A stretch of DNA of 64,000 bases from Bacteroidia bacterium (lineage in GTDB: Bacteria > Bacteroidota > Bacteroidia > NS11-12g > UBA9320): positions 1,694,501 to 1,758,500 of the forward strand of contig JAGYJG010000001.1 in NCBI GenBank assembly GCA_018402155.1, given 5' to 3'. Positions 35,669 through 45,208 of this stretch are shown piece by piece. The first letter of the stretch is position 1, and each line of letters starts with the position of its first letter. Both the position numbers and the translations under genes were made by a program. Below the pieces are notes generated by a model that ran no database searches, was not told the origin of the DNA, and saw only the letters and a list, made by a program, of their open reading frames with translations.

Positions 35669-38667
35669 AATAACTTAATACGCTGTTTGAGTTTTGTAGG
35701 CACCAACCCATTCAAATCCAATACAAAGGTAATACGCTCCGTAAAAGAATTTATCTGACTAGCAGGCTGCAAGCCACCCGCTGTACCGTCTTGATAGCTG
35801 GTTATATCGTTAGTTTGTACTAAATTGAAGAAAATCTCAAAACGGTCTTTAATCAACTCCAACTCCACACCCAAACTCATTGCTACACTTTTATTACTTA
35901 TGTTCCAAGGATCTTTATCTATGTCGTCATACATTAGCAAATCAATATATGGCCTAAAGGGTAATTTCCCAGGCAATGGCACACTAGCGTTGGCAGTAAC
36001 CAGCCACGTCGTGTTTGCTGCTATAGGCCCAACAAACTTAGAAAAATCTCTACGGTTGGATATTTGATTCTGGAAAAGCCCCTGATTTGGATTACGGTGA
36101 AGCAGATAATCTTCCATGGCGTAGTCATAATAAGCAGCCTTATTTGTACTTCCTATAGCATTATAATAAATGGTATTATTTGGTGCATTTATGATATAAC
36201 TGCCATAAATACGAAGTTGCAACGGTTTGTTTTTGATCCCAATATCAAGGTCATAGTTAAATACTGAAGATATTCTTAGTAAATTTTCGCTTGAAAAAGA
36301 ATCTTTGAGATATGGATAAAAGCTACCTCCGACACTGTCGAGCAGTGAACGTTTCGTTTTGTCTGCCAATACATTATTGGCAGAAATACGGCCATATTGA
36401 GCCTCTGTACGCCAACTATAGCCATTCAAATTTCGCTTGTTTGCTAAAGTGTACACGGCCGTAACGAATTGCCTACTTTTTTCTAATGAGTTTTGAACAA
36501 TAAAAACAGTATCTGACCTATTCACAGTAAACTGAGGCAACATAGCGATGAAATCATAGCGTAAGCTCACCGAGCGATTAACGGTACTTCTGTACTGTGA
36601 TTTTGGCAGGTGATATTCCACATACGGAGCTAGCTTTAGAAAACTGTATTCCCTTCTGGATAAAGCAAAACCATACCTACGGGCTTTGGCGCCCATTTCT
36701 ATGTACTGCGTCTTTTGTTTCAGTGGCATGGTGTACATCACAGCAGCTTCTCCATTTATCATTTTTTTCTCAAAAGCATACATTGGCAGCAGTTGATATT
36801 GCAATTTTTTATTACTCAGAGTGTAGTTATGTATGCCCAATCCAAGCATACCTCGATCGTGGTAGTTCCACCCAAAGGTAGGCACAACATAGAGTTCTTT
36901 TTGTGCAGGGCGGTCTACTCCTGTTGCAAACTTAATTTTCAAAGGACGATTTGTACTGTTGTTATTTCCGAATAGATCTAAGGTCACAGAACGAGCATCT
37001 ATTATTGCACTGCTTTTGACTGAAGAATCTGGGATGAATATTTTTTGACCAACATCTAACAGAAACCATTCTGTTGATTTCAGACCATCTAATATAAAAT
37101 CTACTGGCACAGGAGCAGTAACTGATCCCATATTTTCGAGTATAAAACCTCTCTTTTTGCGCTTAATACTGTAGTCCATTTTGGTATGACTCTGCAGCAC
37201 TTCATCAAAAAACCAATCAAGGTTTTTTCCGTAGGTCTGCTCAAAACTGTGTTTCATATCATAAGGAAGTGGGTGTTTAAATTTCCACTTATTATAGTAA
37301 TCTGTGACGCAATTATCAAATAGAGTATCGCCCAAAAATGCCTTTAAGTAGCCAAATGATTTGGCACCTATACTGTACAAACTTAGACCATAATTAATAT
37401 TGGTGAGCTCAGTACTATTTGATGCAATTGCTTGGTGTTCATTTCGGAGCAAATTATCTTTAACAAGCGCCATCATAATTGTGGAGTTTAAGTCCTTTTT
37501 GTCACTGTCTTCATTGCGCATCGCTTCCGCCTCGTAAAAACTATTTATAGACTCATCCATCCAAGGGTGGTTACGTTCATTATTGGCCAATATCCCATAA
37601 AACCAATTGTGACCCACCTCGTGTACAATAACCTCTTTGTCCATATAATCGCACAGCGTAATCATAGGGTACTCCATCCCTCCGCCAGCTTTCAGCTCAC
37701 CGTGCACCACTGTAGCATGGCTATAGGGATAGGCTCCTACCTTATTAGAATAATATTGGATAGCCGTCTCAATATGTTTTAAATCGGCCATATCTGGTTT
37801 GGCTGCCACTATGCGTAGGGTCACATCTTGCCCATTCACAGCTATTTTTTTTGAGGTATACCCCCATCTTTTGCTCGCAAACCAAGCAAAATCATGCACA
37901 TTATCGGCAATAAATCGTACCGTTTTATTTACTTCGTCGCTTTTGGGCGTGGTATCAGAATCCAAGAATTTATTTTGTTGTAACTCGCCTATAGATTGGC
38001 ATTCTCCAGTGGCAACCACCGTGTAGTTCTGTGGTAGTGTTATGCTCACATCAAAGGAGCCAAACTCTGAGTAGAACTCTCCCATATTAAGATAGGGCAT
38101 TGGATTCCAACCATTTACATCGTATACTGCTGGTTTTGGGTACCATTGGGTGATGAAATAGTCTTGCTCCTTGTGACCTAGGCGAGAAAACACCTTAGGG
38201 AGATTTACTATAAAAGGAGTAGAAATAACCCGTTTTTCTCCCGTTTTTATGGGCTCGATCAACTTTAGTAATGCTATATCTTTGTGTGTCTTTCCGTTAA
38301 GCACAGCATATTCCCAAGGTATGTCAGAACCTTTTGCACTAAAATTTAGGCTGTCGATACTGCCCCTTTCGTTTTCATTAGCATAATAAAAGTCCATTTC
38401 CCCATTTTCTATCATTTGTCGCCCAAAAGCAGTTTCATTATTAGCATAACCATTGGGCCAAAGGTGAATGTACATTTCACTCAATACATTCGGACTATTA
38501 TTGAGATAGGTTATTGTAACCTTACCTTTTATCGTGTGTGCAGTATCATTAAGTAAGACCTCAATGCGCGTATCGACTTGCTGCTGCCAATTGCCCTGGT
38601 TCAGATTCTGAGAATAGCTTGTGTATAGTAGGGACAGCAAAAAGGTAAGTAAAACCGTTTTTTTCAT
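35665..38667 (-). CDS. M1 family metallopeptidase, secreted
   Basis: A 1000-residue aminopeptidase-like protein with signal peptide (1-19, cut after TSYSQ). The gluzincin zinc site is intact: HEVGHNWFYG with the third ligand 18 residues later in MDES (HEXXH-x18-E). GGMEYPMITL matches the GxMEN-type substrate motif. The C-terminal ~400 residues are aromatic/beta-rich (KLQYQLLPMYAF, RLYGSYIINAPN-like), resembling a barrel or beta-sandwich, which is common in large Bacteroidetes M1 proteins. Probably envelope-located and used for peptide scavenging. Confidence 0.92.
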   Translation of the reverse strand: MKKTVLLTFLLSLLYTSYSQNLNQGNWQQQVDTRIEVLLNDTAHTIKGKVTITYLNNSPNVLSEMYIHLWPNGYANNETAFGRQMIENGEMDFYYANENERGSIDSLNFSAKGSDIPWEYAVLNGKTHKDIALLKLIEPIKTGEKRVISTPFIVNLPKVFSRLGHKEQDYFITQWYPKPAVYDVNGWNPMPYLNMGEFYSEFGSFDVSITLPQNYTVVATGECQSIGELQQNKFLDSDTTPKSDEVNKTVRFIADNVHDFAWFASKRWGYTSKKIAVNGQDVTLRIVAAKPDMADLKHIETAIQYYSNKVGAYPYSHATVVHGELKAGGGMEYPMITLCDYMDKEVIVHEVGHNWFYGILANNERNHPWMDESINSFYEAEAMRNEDSDKKDLNSTIMMALVKDNLLRNEHQAIASNSTELTNINYGLSLYSIGAKSFGYLKAFLGDTLFDNCVTDYYNKWKFKHPLPYDMKHSFEQTYGKNLDWFFDEVLQSHTKMDYSIKRKKRGFILENMGSVTAPVPVDFILDGLKSTEWFLLDVGQKIFIPDSSVKSSAIIDARSVTLDLFGNNNSTNRPLKIKFATGVDRPAQKELYVVPTFGWNYHDRGMLGLGIHNYTLSNKKLQYQLLPMYAFEKKMINGEAAVMYTMPLKQKTQYIEMGAKARRYGFALSRREYSFLKLAPYVEYHLPKSQYRSTVNRSVSLRYDFIAMLPQFTVNRSDTVFIVQNSLEKSRQFVTAVYTLANKRNLNGYSWRTEAQYGRISANNVLADKTKRSLLDSVGGSFYPYLKDSFSSENLLRISSVFNYDLDIGIKNKPLQLRIYGSYIINAPNNTIYYNAIGSTNKAAYYDYAMEDYLLHRNPNQGLFQNQISNRRDFSKFVGPIAANTTWLVTANASVPLPGKLPFRPYIDLLMYDDIDKDPWNISNKSVAMSLGVELELIKDRFEIFFNLVQTNDITSYQDGTAGGLQPASQINSFTERITFVLDLNGLVPTKLKQRIKLF

Positions 38668-38742
38668 AAATATGCATATATAATGTTGGCAAAATAACAG
38701 CTTTACACGAACATTGCAGTGCCTTTATGAAGTAGAATAGGG

Positions 38743-38750
38743 TATTTTTG
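38743..38750 (+). promoter_or_regulatory. -7 box for the TPR gene
   Basis: TATTTTTG, an exact TAnnTTTG, 17 bases before ATG 38768. A GTAGGAGT stretch between the two may be a ribosome binding site. Confidence 0.55.
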
Positions 38751-38767
38751 AAGTAGGAGTAAATGAC

Positions 38768-40168
38768 ATGATGGAGTACGACGATTTTTCCGACGAAGGT
38801 ATGGAAGCGAGGGCACGCTCTTTTGAGCAAATGCTCGCCAGTGGTGAGACATTTTTTTACGATAATGACGAGCTTGGGCAATTAATAGATTACTATCTCG
38901 ACTATGAACAGATACAAAAAGCTACAGTGGCTATTGAATTTGGAGAAACACTTTACCCTTTTGAAACCAATTATAAAATCAAAAAAGCGGAAGTATATAT
39001 AGCACAGCGCAATATAAACGGAGCCATAAAACTGCTGGAAAAATACCGCAGTATAGAACCTCATAATGGTGAAATAGCCAAGCTTTTAGGTGACAGCTAC
39101 GCACTTACATTACAATACAAGAGAGCTTTAGAATGCTACCTTTTTGCGCTAAATCAAGACCACGGAAATGACGAGTTGCTCATCCGACTAGCCCGCATCA
39201 ATTTTGCCTTAGGAAATAATAATAAAGCTATGTCTTACCTCAATGCTTTCCCATCTGATTTTGGACATGACGAGGTAAGTATCCAAGAATTAATTAGGCT
39301 ATTTTTAGACTACAACCACCATACAGAAGCCATTCAGTTTTTAGAAAAGATAATAGACGAAAATCCTTACAACTACAGTGCTTGGTATTTCACTGGGCTT
39401 ATTCACCAGAAACAAGATAAAAATGAAGAAGCAATAAATGCCTATGATTACTGTATAGCAATAGAAGAGGACAACACTATGGGCTTTTTAGGAAAAGGCA
39501 ACTGCTTGATGGAACTAGATCGTTTTGAAGAGGCAATAGAAGCATTCAAACTATCGCTAGATAACGATGAAAGCGATGCCGAGGTCTACTGTAATATTGC
39601 AGAATGCTACGAAAATCTTAAAGATGATAATGCAGCCAAATATTACTATTTAAAATCCATCCGTATCAATCCAAACCTAAGCGACGCATATTTCGGTTTA
39701 GGAACTGTTCACAAAAGAGCGCTTAATTGGAATGAAGCCGAACGTTATTTGCTAAAATCCATAGACATAGATCAATACGAAAGTTTATACCACATAGAAC
39801 TAGCAGAAGTATACCTTATCAAAGAAAATAGCAAGCGCTGCTATTACCATTATGAGCAAGCTTATGAGATTGATTCAGATACAACAGAAATAATTTTAGA
39901 TTTTGCACATGCTAAATTTGAGCTAGGTGATATAGAAGATTCTGTCACCTTACTTTTGGACAACCTAGAAAACCACGATGAAGACCCCAGAATGTACTAT
40001 CGAGTGGCATCCTACGCTTTCACTCTTGGGCATTTTGAAAAAGGATATAACTTTCTACACGCAGCTCTAGGACTAGATGCAACAGAATACGAACTGCTTT
40101 ATAAATTCGCCCCTTTTACAGAAAACATGGAAAACATAACAAATATAATAGATTTGTATTCGAAATAA
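38768..40168 (+). CDS. Tetratricopeptide-repeat protein
   Basis: A 466-residue acidic, soluble TPR protein. At least nine 34-residue helical repeats are visible from about residue 65 (for example LGDSYALTLQYKRALECYLFAL, WYFTGLIHQKQDKNEEAINAYDYC, AYFGLGTVHKRALNWNEAERYLL). No signal peptide or membrane segment, so it is a cytoplasmic scaffold. Two ATG codons (38768 and 38771) are possible starts. It lies six bases before the ComA-like gene, forming an operon, but the TPR partner cannot be told from sequence. Confidence 0.88.
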   Translation: MMEYDDFSDEGMEARARSFEQMLASGETFFYDNDELGQLIDYYLDYEQIQKATVAIEFGETLYPFETNYKIKKAEVYIAQRNINGAIKLLEKYRSIEPHNGEIAKLLGDSYALTLQYKRALECYLFALNQDHGNDELLIRLARINFALGNNNKAMSYLNAFPSDFGHDEVSIQELIRLFLDYNHHTEAIQFLEKIIDENPYNYSAWYFTGLIHQKQDKNEEAINAYDYCIAIEEDNTMGFLGKGNCLMELDRFEEAIEAFKLSLDNDESDAEVYCNIAECYENLKDDNAAKYYYLKSIRINPNLSDAYFGLGTVHKRALNWNEAERYLLKSIDIDQYESLYHIELAEVYLIKENSKRCYYHYEQAYEIDSDTTEIILDFAHAKFELGDIEDSVTLLLDNLENHDEDPRMYYRVASYAFTLGHFEKGYNFLHAALGLDATEYELLYKFAPFTENMENITNIIDLYSK

Positions 40169-40174
40169 ACTAAC

Positions 40175-40939
40175 ATGATCAACCCAAACTTTAATTTAAC
40201 TAACATACCAGAAAGAACTCAAAAGCCAAGACAAAGCGGACTCACTATGGTGATGGACAAAGGTCTTAGCACTCGTGAAGCAGAGGATTTTTTGGAGGTA
40301 TCAGCAGATAAAACAGACATTATAAAACTTGGTTTTGGGACCAGTGCTGTTACACCTAAACTCGCAGAGAAGATACAGATTTATCACGACGCTGGCATTC
40401 CTGTTTATTTTGGTGGAACCCTATTTGAGGCATACATTATTCGTGGGCAATTTGATGATTTCAGAAGACTGCTTGACCGCTACAACATTACACACGCTGA
40501 AGTATCAGACGGCAGTATTGAAATAAGTGAAGAAGAAAAGTGTGGATATATACGCTCGCTAGCTAAGGATTTTACAGTACTCAGCGAAGTAGGTAGTAAA
40601 GATGCAGAAAAAATCATTCCACCCTACAAATGGATCGCCATGATGAAATCTGAAATAGAGGCCGGTGCGTGGAAAGTAATAGCTGAAGCACGAGAAAGCG
40701 GAACTGTTGGAATTTTTAGAAACTCCGGTGAAGTACGATCGGGTTTAATAGAAGAGATCTTGCAACATATACCTCTAGATACTATTTTATGGGAAGCCCC
40801 TCAAAAAGCACAACAAGTTTGGTTTATGTCTTTGTATGGGCACAACGTAAATCTTGGCAACATCGCACCAGATGAAGTCATTCCTCTTGAGACGCTCAGA
40901 CTAGGCCTACGTGGTGACACTTTTAACCAGTGGCTATAA
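40175..40939 (+). CDS. Phosphosulfolactate synthase (ComA family)
   Basis: A 254-residue TIM-barrel protein. In methanogens and some bacteria the family adds sulfite to phosphoenolpyruvate to make phosphosulfolactate. Clear motifs: GLTMVMDKGLS, KLGFGTSAVTP, VYFGGTLFEAYI, VSDGSIEIS, LSEVGSKDAEK and LWEAPQKAQQVWFM, LRLGLRGDTF at the end. In Bacteroidetes sulfonates feed sulfonolipids or sulfolactate, but the downstream enzymes are not in the window. Co-transcribed with the TPR gene (six-base gap). Confidence 0.92.
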   Translation: MINPNFNLTNIPERTQKPRQSGLTMVMDKGLSTREAEDFLEVSADKTDIIKLGFGTSAVTPKLAEKIQIYHDAGIPVYFGGTLFEAYIIRGQFDDFRRLLDRYNITHAEVSDGSIEISEEEKCGYIRSLAKDFTVLSEVGSKDAEKIIPPYKWIAMMKSEIEAGAWKVIAEARESGTVGIFRNSGEVRSGLIEEILQHIPLDTILWEAPQKAQQVWFMSLYGHNVNLGNIAPDEVIPLETLRLGLRGDTFNQWL

Positions 40940-41149
40940 TAATTTCCGGCTGTTGGCATTACACACATTTTGTTCCCAGTTTTATCCATTAAAAAAATGG
41001 ATTTCGTATAAAATCATAACCCTGTGATCTATAAACGTTTTACTACAATTAATATCAATAACCTTAAGTAAAATCATTCTTTGTATAATTATCTGAACAA
41101 CTGCTAGTTTTCAAACCTTTATACGCTCATCTTTGCACACTTATACATC

Positions 41150-42253
41150 ATGAACATTGGTATCGTTTGTTATCCAACCTTCGGCGGCAGCGGCGTAGTA
41201 GCTACAGAACTCGGAAAAGCACTTGCACATAAAGGACACTCTGTGCATTTCATTTCCTATGACCAACCTGTACGTTTAGATGCTTTTAGCCAAAATCTTT
41301 ACTACCATGAAGTAAGTTTCAACAACTATCCCCTTTTTAAATATGCACCATACGAAATAGCACTAACCAGTAAAATTGTGGACATTGTAAAAGCACAGAA
41401 ACTGGAGGTAATACACGTACATTATGCCATACCACACGCTGCAGCAGCGGTTACGGCAAAACACATTTTGGCGAGGGAAGGCATATCACTGAAAATAGTA
41501 ACCACACTACACGGTACAGATATTACACTAGTAGGTAAGGACCAAAGCTACGAACCGGTAGTGAGCTACTCCCTGCACGAAAGTGATATCGTTACTGCTG
41601 TATCTGAAAGTTTGAAACGTGATACGTACTCCAATTTTAGCTACAATGGTGCAATTCATGTAATCCCTAACTTTATAGATTTTGAGCGTTTCAATAAGCA
41701 ACCAAGAGATCATTTTAAAAAAGCTATCGCACCAAATGGAGAAAAAATACTAGTACACACTTCAAACTTTAGAAAGGTGAAAAGGGTACCAGACGTATTG
41801 GAAATATACCGTATAGTTGCCTCTAGTATTCCTGCAAAATTATTGTTGATAGGAGATGGTCCAGAACGAGTAGCCGTAGAAGAGGCTTGCCGAAACTGTG
41901 AAATATGCCCCGATGTTACTTTTTTGGGAAAACAAGAGGCCGTAGAGGAAATACTCAGCATAGCAGACCTTTTTATAATTCCCTCTGAAACAGAAAGTTT
42001 TGGCCTCGCAGCCTTAGAAGCTATGGCATGTGAAGTCCCAGTAATAAGCACAAATACAGGAGGACTACCAGAAGTAAATATCGATGGATTGACTGGCTTT
42101 ACAAGCAATATAGGAGACACAAAAAAAATGGGCGCTGACGCCTTAAAAATTTTAGAAGACGGTAATCTCACCCAATTTAAAAAGCAAGCCAAAGCTCAAG
42201 CCTTAAAATACAAATTAGAAAATATTCTCCCTTTGTATGAGAGTTTGTACTAA
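41150..42253 (+). CDS. bshA: N-acetyl-alpha-D-glucosaminyl L-malate synthase
   Basis: First step of bacillithiol synthesis: GlcNAc transfer from UDP-GlcNAc to L-malate. A 367-residue GT4 enzyme. The N-terminal MNIGIVCYPTFGGSGVVATELG, LHGTDITLVG and VIPNFIDFERF are strong BshA signatures, and the Ex7E motif is ETESFGLAALEAM. Its presence implies bacillithiol as a low-molecular-weight thiol, as in many Bacteroidetes. bshB and bshC are not in the window. A near-match -7 box CATCTTTG (41128-41135) precedes the ATG by 14 bases. Confidence 0.95.
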   Translation: MNIGIVCYPTFGGSGVVATELGKALAHKGHSVHFISYDQPVRLDAFSQNLYYHEVSFNNYPLFKYAPYEIALTSKIVDIVKAQKLEVIHVHYAIPHAAAAVTAKHILAREGISLKIVTTLHGTDITLVGKDQSYEPVVSYSLHESDIVTAVSESLKRDTYSNFSYNGAIHVIPNFIDFERFNKQPRDHFKKAIAPNGEKILVHTSNFRKVKRVPDVLEIYRIVASSIPAKLLLIGDGPERVAVEEACRNCEICPDVTFLGKQEAVEEILSIADLFIIPSETESFGLAALEAMACEVPVISTNTGGLPEVNIDGLTGFTSNIGDTKKMGADALKILEDGNLTQFKKQAKAQALKYKLENILPLYESLY

Positions 42254-42289
42254 GATCAATTCTTTTTGAGTTAGTTACTTAAGAAATAC

Positions 42290-42832
42290 GTGCGTGTTAT
42301 CATATTTATATTACCGCTATTGCTATGTGCTACTAGAATTTGTGCTCAAGAATCGCCGCAGGCAGTTATAGAACGGGTAGATACAACAGCTACGAATACA
42401 CGAAAATGGAAAGAAATTACTAACGTATGTAATGCTTTAGATATTCCGGCCAACCCGAAAGCCAATTTAAGTTTACTTATTTTCACCCTAGACTGGCATG
42501 GCACCCCATATTGTTTTGGCGGAAGTAGCAAAAAATGTACAGACTGCTCTGGTTTTACCAGCAATGCCTATAAAGAAGTATATTCCAAAACCATACCAAG
42601 AGTGTCTAGTGCTATTTATGCCAATAGTATGCCTATAGCCAAGTATTCATTGTACGAAGGAGATTTAGTATTTTTTTCCACGGCAGGTGGTACACGAATT
42701 AACCATGTGGGAATTTACCTATGGGACGGCTACTTTGTTCACGCATCAAGCAGCCAAGGGGTGATAGTAAGCAATCTTAGGCAAGCGTATTATCGCCGAA
42801 CCTTTGCAGGAGGTGGGGCTTGGATAGATTAA
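42290..42832 (+). CDS. C40 (NlpC/P60) cell-wall peptidase
   Basis: A 180-residue exported protein starting at GTG 42290 with a signal peptide (about 1-19, cut after ICAQ). The NlpC/P60 triad is present: Cys in CTDCSGFTSNAY, His in INHVGIYL and a third polar residue in YFVHASSSQ. GTPYCFGGSSKK is the usual GxPYxxGG region. Probably cleaves peptidoglycan stem peptides in the periplasm. It follows bshA after 36 bases and may be co-transcribed. Confidence 0.92.
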   Translation: MRVIIFILPLLLCATRICAQESPQAVIERVDTTATNTRKWKEITNVCNALDIPANPKANLSLLIFTLDWHGTPYCFGGSSKKCTDCSGFTSNAYKEVYSKTIPRVSSAIYANSMPIAKYSLYEGDLVFFSTAGGTRINHVGIYLWDGYFVHASSSQGVIVSNLRQAYYRRTFAGGGAWID

Positions 42833-42851
42833 GTGTTTTTCTTTAAAACAC
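42833..42851. terminator. Weak terminator-like hairpin
   Basis: GTGTTTT (42833-42839) / AAAACAC (42845-42851), a 7-bp stem with a 5-base loop, starts right at the NlpC gene's end and faces a convergent lipoprotein gene. Stem is short and AT-rich. Confidence 0.35.
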
Positions 42852-42871
42852 AATACTATCTGCACACCCAA

Positions 42872-43438
42872 TTACTTCTCTAAAGTAAACCTAACCTCAG
42901 ATGTGGCATCTATTTCGAAAAATTGAGCAGGTATTTTCGTAGTGAAATCTCCAGTAAAAACTATTTTATTTGATGTACTACTCACTATATTTAGGTCTGT
43001 ACCATTATCATCTATTAATTTTATTTCGCCACTAGCTGTCTCCTCCCAAGTTCCAGAGCTGTTTTGTTGACCCACAGGTGCTTCTTGAAGTTGACTTTGT
43101 CCAGCAAACTCTGCCCGAATATTTGCTGTAAATTTTAAAGAGGTAGTGTATCTATTGGGATTTTCTGTGAGAATCACTTCACCAACAATATCTTTTCCAC
43201 TACCGGTAAAAGTACCCACAGCATTTCCCATAACTGCCAGCACTCCCTCTGTGAAATCTATTTTAGTGTACTTCCACGTACCCACGTACGGGCTTGGTTT
43301 TTCCTCTTCTCCGGTGCCGCCACTTCCTCCACCTGTATTATCTATAGGATCTTCTATGGCGGGCAAGGGAGGTTTTTTGCAACTTTGTATAACTATTATA
43401 CTCAGCGAAATTAGTAGTATAAAATATATATTTTTCAT
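42872..43438 (-). CDS. Hypothetical lipoprotein, lipocalin-like
   Basis: A 188-residue lipoprotein: signal peptide with lipobox VIQSC (Cys20), then a Pro/Gly/Glu-rich linker (about 22-50; CKKPPLPAIEDP...GGGSGGTGEEEKPSP), then a beta-rich domain (YVGTWKYTKIDF, YTTSLKFTANI, SSGTWEETASGEIKLIDD). The repeated GTW-type strands resemble lipocalin-like Bacteroidetes lipoproteins. The Lys-Lys after the cysteine gives no clear surface-export signal. Function unknown. Confidence 0.75.
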   Translation of the reverse strand: MKNIYFILLISLSIIVIQSCKKPPLPAIEDPIDNTGGGSGGTGEEEKPSPYVGTWKYTKIDFTEGVLAVMGNAVGTFTGSGKDIVGEVILTENPNRYTTSLKFTANIRAEFAGQSQLQEAPVGQQNSSGTWEETASGEIKLIDDNGTDLNIVSSTSNKIVFTGDFTTKIPAQFFEIDATSEVRFTLEK

Positions 43439-43471
43439 GGCTTTAATTCTAGGGTGGAAATATAGTACAAA

Positions 43472-44197
43472 TTATACAGACCAAATATCCCATGATTTAT
43501 CCGCCTGTATTTCTAGCATTTCCAATCCGTTTTTAATGACTGCTCCATTCGCTTTTGCTTTGCTCAGAAAAACAGTTTCACTTGGTGTATATACTAAGTC
43601 GTAGCATAAATGTTGTGTGCCAATAGCATCAAAAGCAATAGGTACGGCACCCGCAATTTGAGGATTCATACCAAGTGGCGTAGTATTTATAAGGATGTGG
43701 TGCTGTGCAATATCTTCGGGTGTCAGAGTTTCATAAGAAAACTCTGCATTATTTCCTCTAGACACGCTAGCGAAGTGCAAACCCATTTGACTCAGTGCGT
43801 ATTTGACAGCCAAACTGCTGCCTCCTGTGCCAAAAATCAATGCTTTCGCATAGCGTGTAGTAATAAGCCTTCTTATACTTCTATCAAAACCCATGAAGTC
43901 TGTATTGTCTCCATATAGTTTACCATCTCTTACCGTTACAGTATTCACAGCATTTATCTTTGCAGCGGCTTCGCTCAAGTAGTCTAAGTAAGGAATAATC
44001 GTCTGCTTAAAAGGTATAGTAACGTTAAATCCTACTAATTTTTCGAGATACAACAGATTTTTTAGTCGAGCTATATCTGTCAGTTCGTAGGCAGTATATA
44101 CACAATCTTCTATACCTAATTTCTCAAATTTTGTAGCAAAATAAGCAGGAGAAAACGAATGCTTTACAGGTAGCCCAATTACTCCATAGTGTCTCAT
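43472..44197 (-). CDS. aroE: Shikimate dehydrogenase
   Basis: Reduces 3-dehydroshikimate to shikimate with NADPH in the chorismate pathway. 241 residues. The N-terminal YGVIGLPVKHSFSPAYF, the catalytic Lys in FNVTIPFKQ, Asp in GDNTDFMGF and the nucleotide-binding ALIFGTGGSSLAVKYAL are all present. Its ATG overlaps the stop of the upstream DUF368 gene (4 bases), so the two are translationally coupled. Confidence 0.96.
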   Translation of the reverse strand: MRHYGVIGLPVKHSFSPAYFATKFEKLGIEDCVYTAYELTDIARLKNLLYLEKLVGFNVTIPFKQTIIPYLDYLSEAAAKINAVNTVTVRDGKLYGDNTDFMGFDRSIRRLITTRYAKALIFGTGGSSLAVKYALSQMGLHFASVSRGNNAEFSYETLTPEDIAQHHILINTTPLGMNPQIAGAVPIAFDAIGTQHLCYDLVYTPSETVFLSKAKANGAVIKNGLEMLEIQADKSWDIWSV

Positions 44198-45147
44198 TCT
44201 GTTGGACTGAATTTATCTAATAAGTATACCAAAAAGACAGCTACTAACATTATTACCACTGCGGCAACTACGTGCGGATCATTACCGTACAAAAAATTAT
44301 CTGATAATTCTGAAAACGTGCTTGGAAGTACACTTTCAGAAAATTTTACAACTTCTATATCTTTGCTATTTTTTCGGGTAGTTAATACGTGCTGCCAAGG
44401 CCACACTTTATTGAGCGACCCTATAAGAAAACCTGTAAGTAATGCGAGTGTTGGATTTGGATATTTTTTGAACGTAAAACTGAGCACCTTAGCAAAGCTC
44501 AGCAAGCCTACCAACATACCTAGTCCAAATGAGACTACGATGAACGTAGCTGAACTAAGTGGATCGTGTGTAAACTGATCTATAGCAGGCATAATAATAG
44601 TGTACATACCTAAGAGTAGCAGCACAAAACTACCCGACAAACCAGGTAACATTAGTGCAGATACGCCCACTACTCCTGCCAAAAAGACAATAAATAAATG
44701 CTCGCTTCCTTGGCTAGGTGCCGCTACAGTAACCCAAAAGACTACTACTGCTCCAAGCACTAACAGCGCAACTTCAAAACCTCTCCATTTTTTTACTTGC
44801 TTACCTATAAGTGGTATAGATGCCAGTATGAGGCCAAAGAAAAAACTCCAAATTTGCACCGGATGAGTCTCTAGCAAGCGAACCACTACTTTTAAGCCAA
44901 CCACAAACCCAATTACCATTCCAGCTAATAATTTCGTCAAAAACTTGCCATCAATTTGACGCCACGCCGCTTTTATTCCATCATTCTTTAGGATTTGAAG
45001 CAAAGACAAGTTAACATGACTGATTGCAACAAGAAGACGTTGGTAAATACCAGTAATGAAAGCTAGTGTACCTCCAGAAACTCCAGGTATAACCTCTGCT
45101 ACTCCCATAGCAGCGCCTTTCAACATTATTTTTATGGTCTCTTTCAT
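44194..45147 (-). CDS. DUF368 polyprenyl-phosphate transporter (PopT/UptA-type)
   Basis: A 317-residue inner-membrane protein with about eight to nine helices. The two internally repeated signatures of DUF368 are visible: EVIPGVSGGTLAFITGIY near the N-terminus and LPGLSGSFVLLLLGMY in the middle. DUF368 proteins have been identified as undecaprenyl-phosphate translocases that recycle the lipid carrier for peptidoglycan and surface glycans, matching the glycan genes elsewhere in the window. First gene of the DUF368-aroE pair, with its own exact -7 box at 45161-45168. Confidence 0.92.
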   Translation of the reverse strand: MKETIKIMLKGAAMGVAEVIPGVSGGTLAFITGIYQRLLVAISHVNLSLLQILKNDGIKAAWRQIDGKFLTKLLAGMVIGFVVGLKVVVRLLETHPVQIWSFFFGLILASIPLIGKQVKKWRGFEVALLVLGAVVVFWVTVAAPSQGSEHLFIVFLAGVVGVSALMLPGLSGSFVLLLLGMYTIIMPAIDQFTHDPLSSATFIVVSFGLGMLVGLLSFAKVLSFTFKKYPNPTLALLTGFLIGSLNKVWPWQHVLTTRKNSKDIEVVKFSESVLPSTFSELSDNFLYGNDPHVVAAVVIMLVAVFLVYLLDKFSPTE

Positions 45148-45160
45148 ATTCTAAAGTAGG

Positions 45161-45168
45161 CAAAAGTA
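45161..45168 (-). promoter_or_regulatory. -7 box for the DUF368-aroE operon
   Basis: TACTTTTG on the minus strand, an exact TAnnTTTG, 13 bases before the ATG. It lies back to back with the -7 box of the small lipoprotein gene. Confidence 0.55.
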
Positions 45169-45192
45169 CTAACTTGTTTCCTTCTATCTTTC

Positions 45193-45200
45193 TATATTTG
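45193..45200 (+). promoter_or_regulatory. -7 box for the small lipoprotein gene
   Basis: TATATTTG, an exact TAnnTTTG, eight bases before ATG 45209. It supports this short frame as a real gene. Confidence 0.55.
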
Positions 45201-45208
45201 CTACAACA

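Noticed and set aside
40984-41002. ATCCATT/AATGGAT hairpin after the phosphosulfolactate synthase gene
   Set aside because: A 7-bp AT-rich stem with no T-run is too weak to call a terminator, and such pairs are expected by chance in AT-rich DNA.
41710-42192. 160-codon minus-strand frame inside bshA
   Set aside because: Antisense to conserved GT4 motifs; shadow frame.
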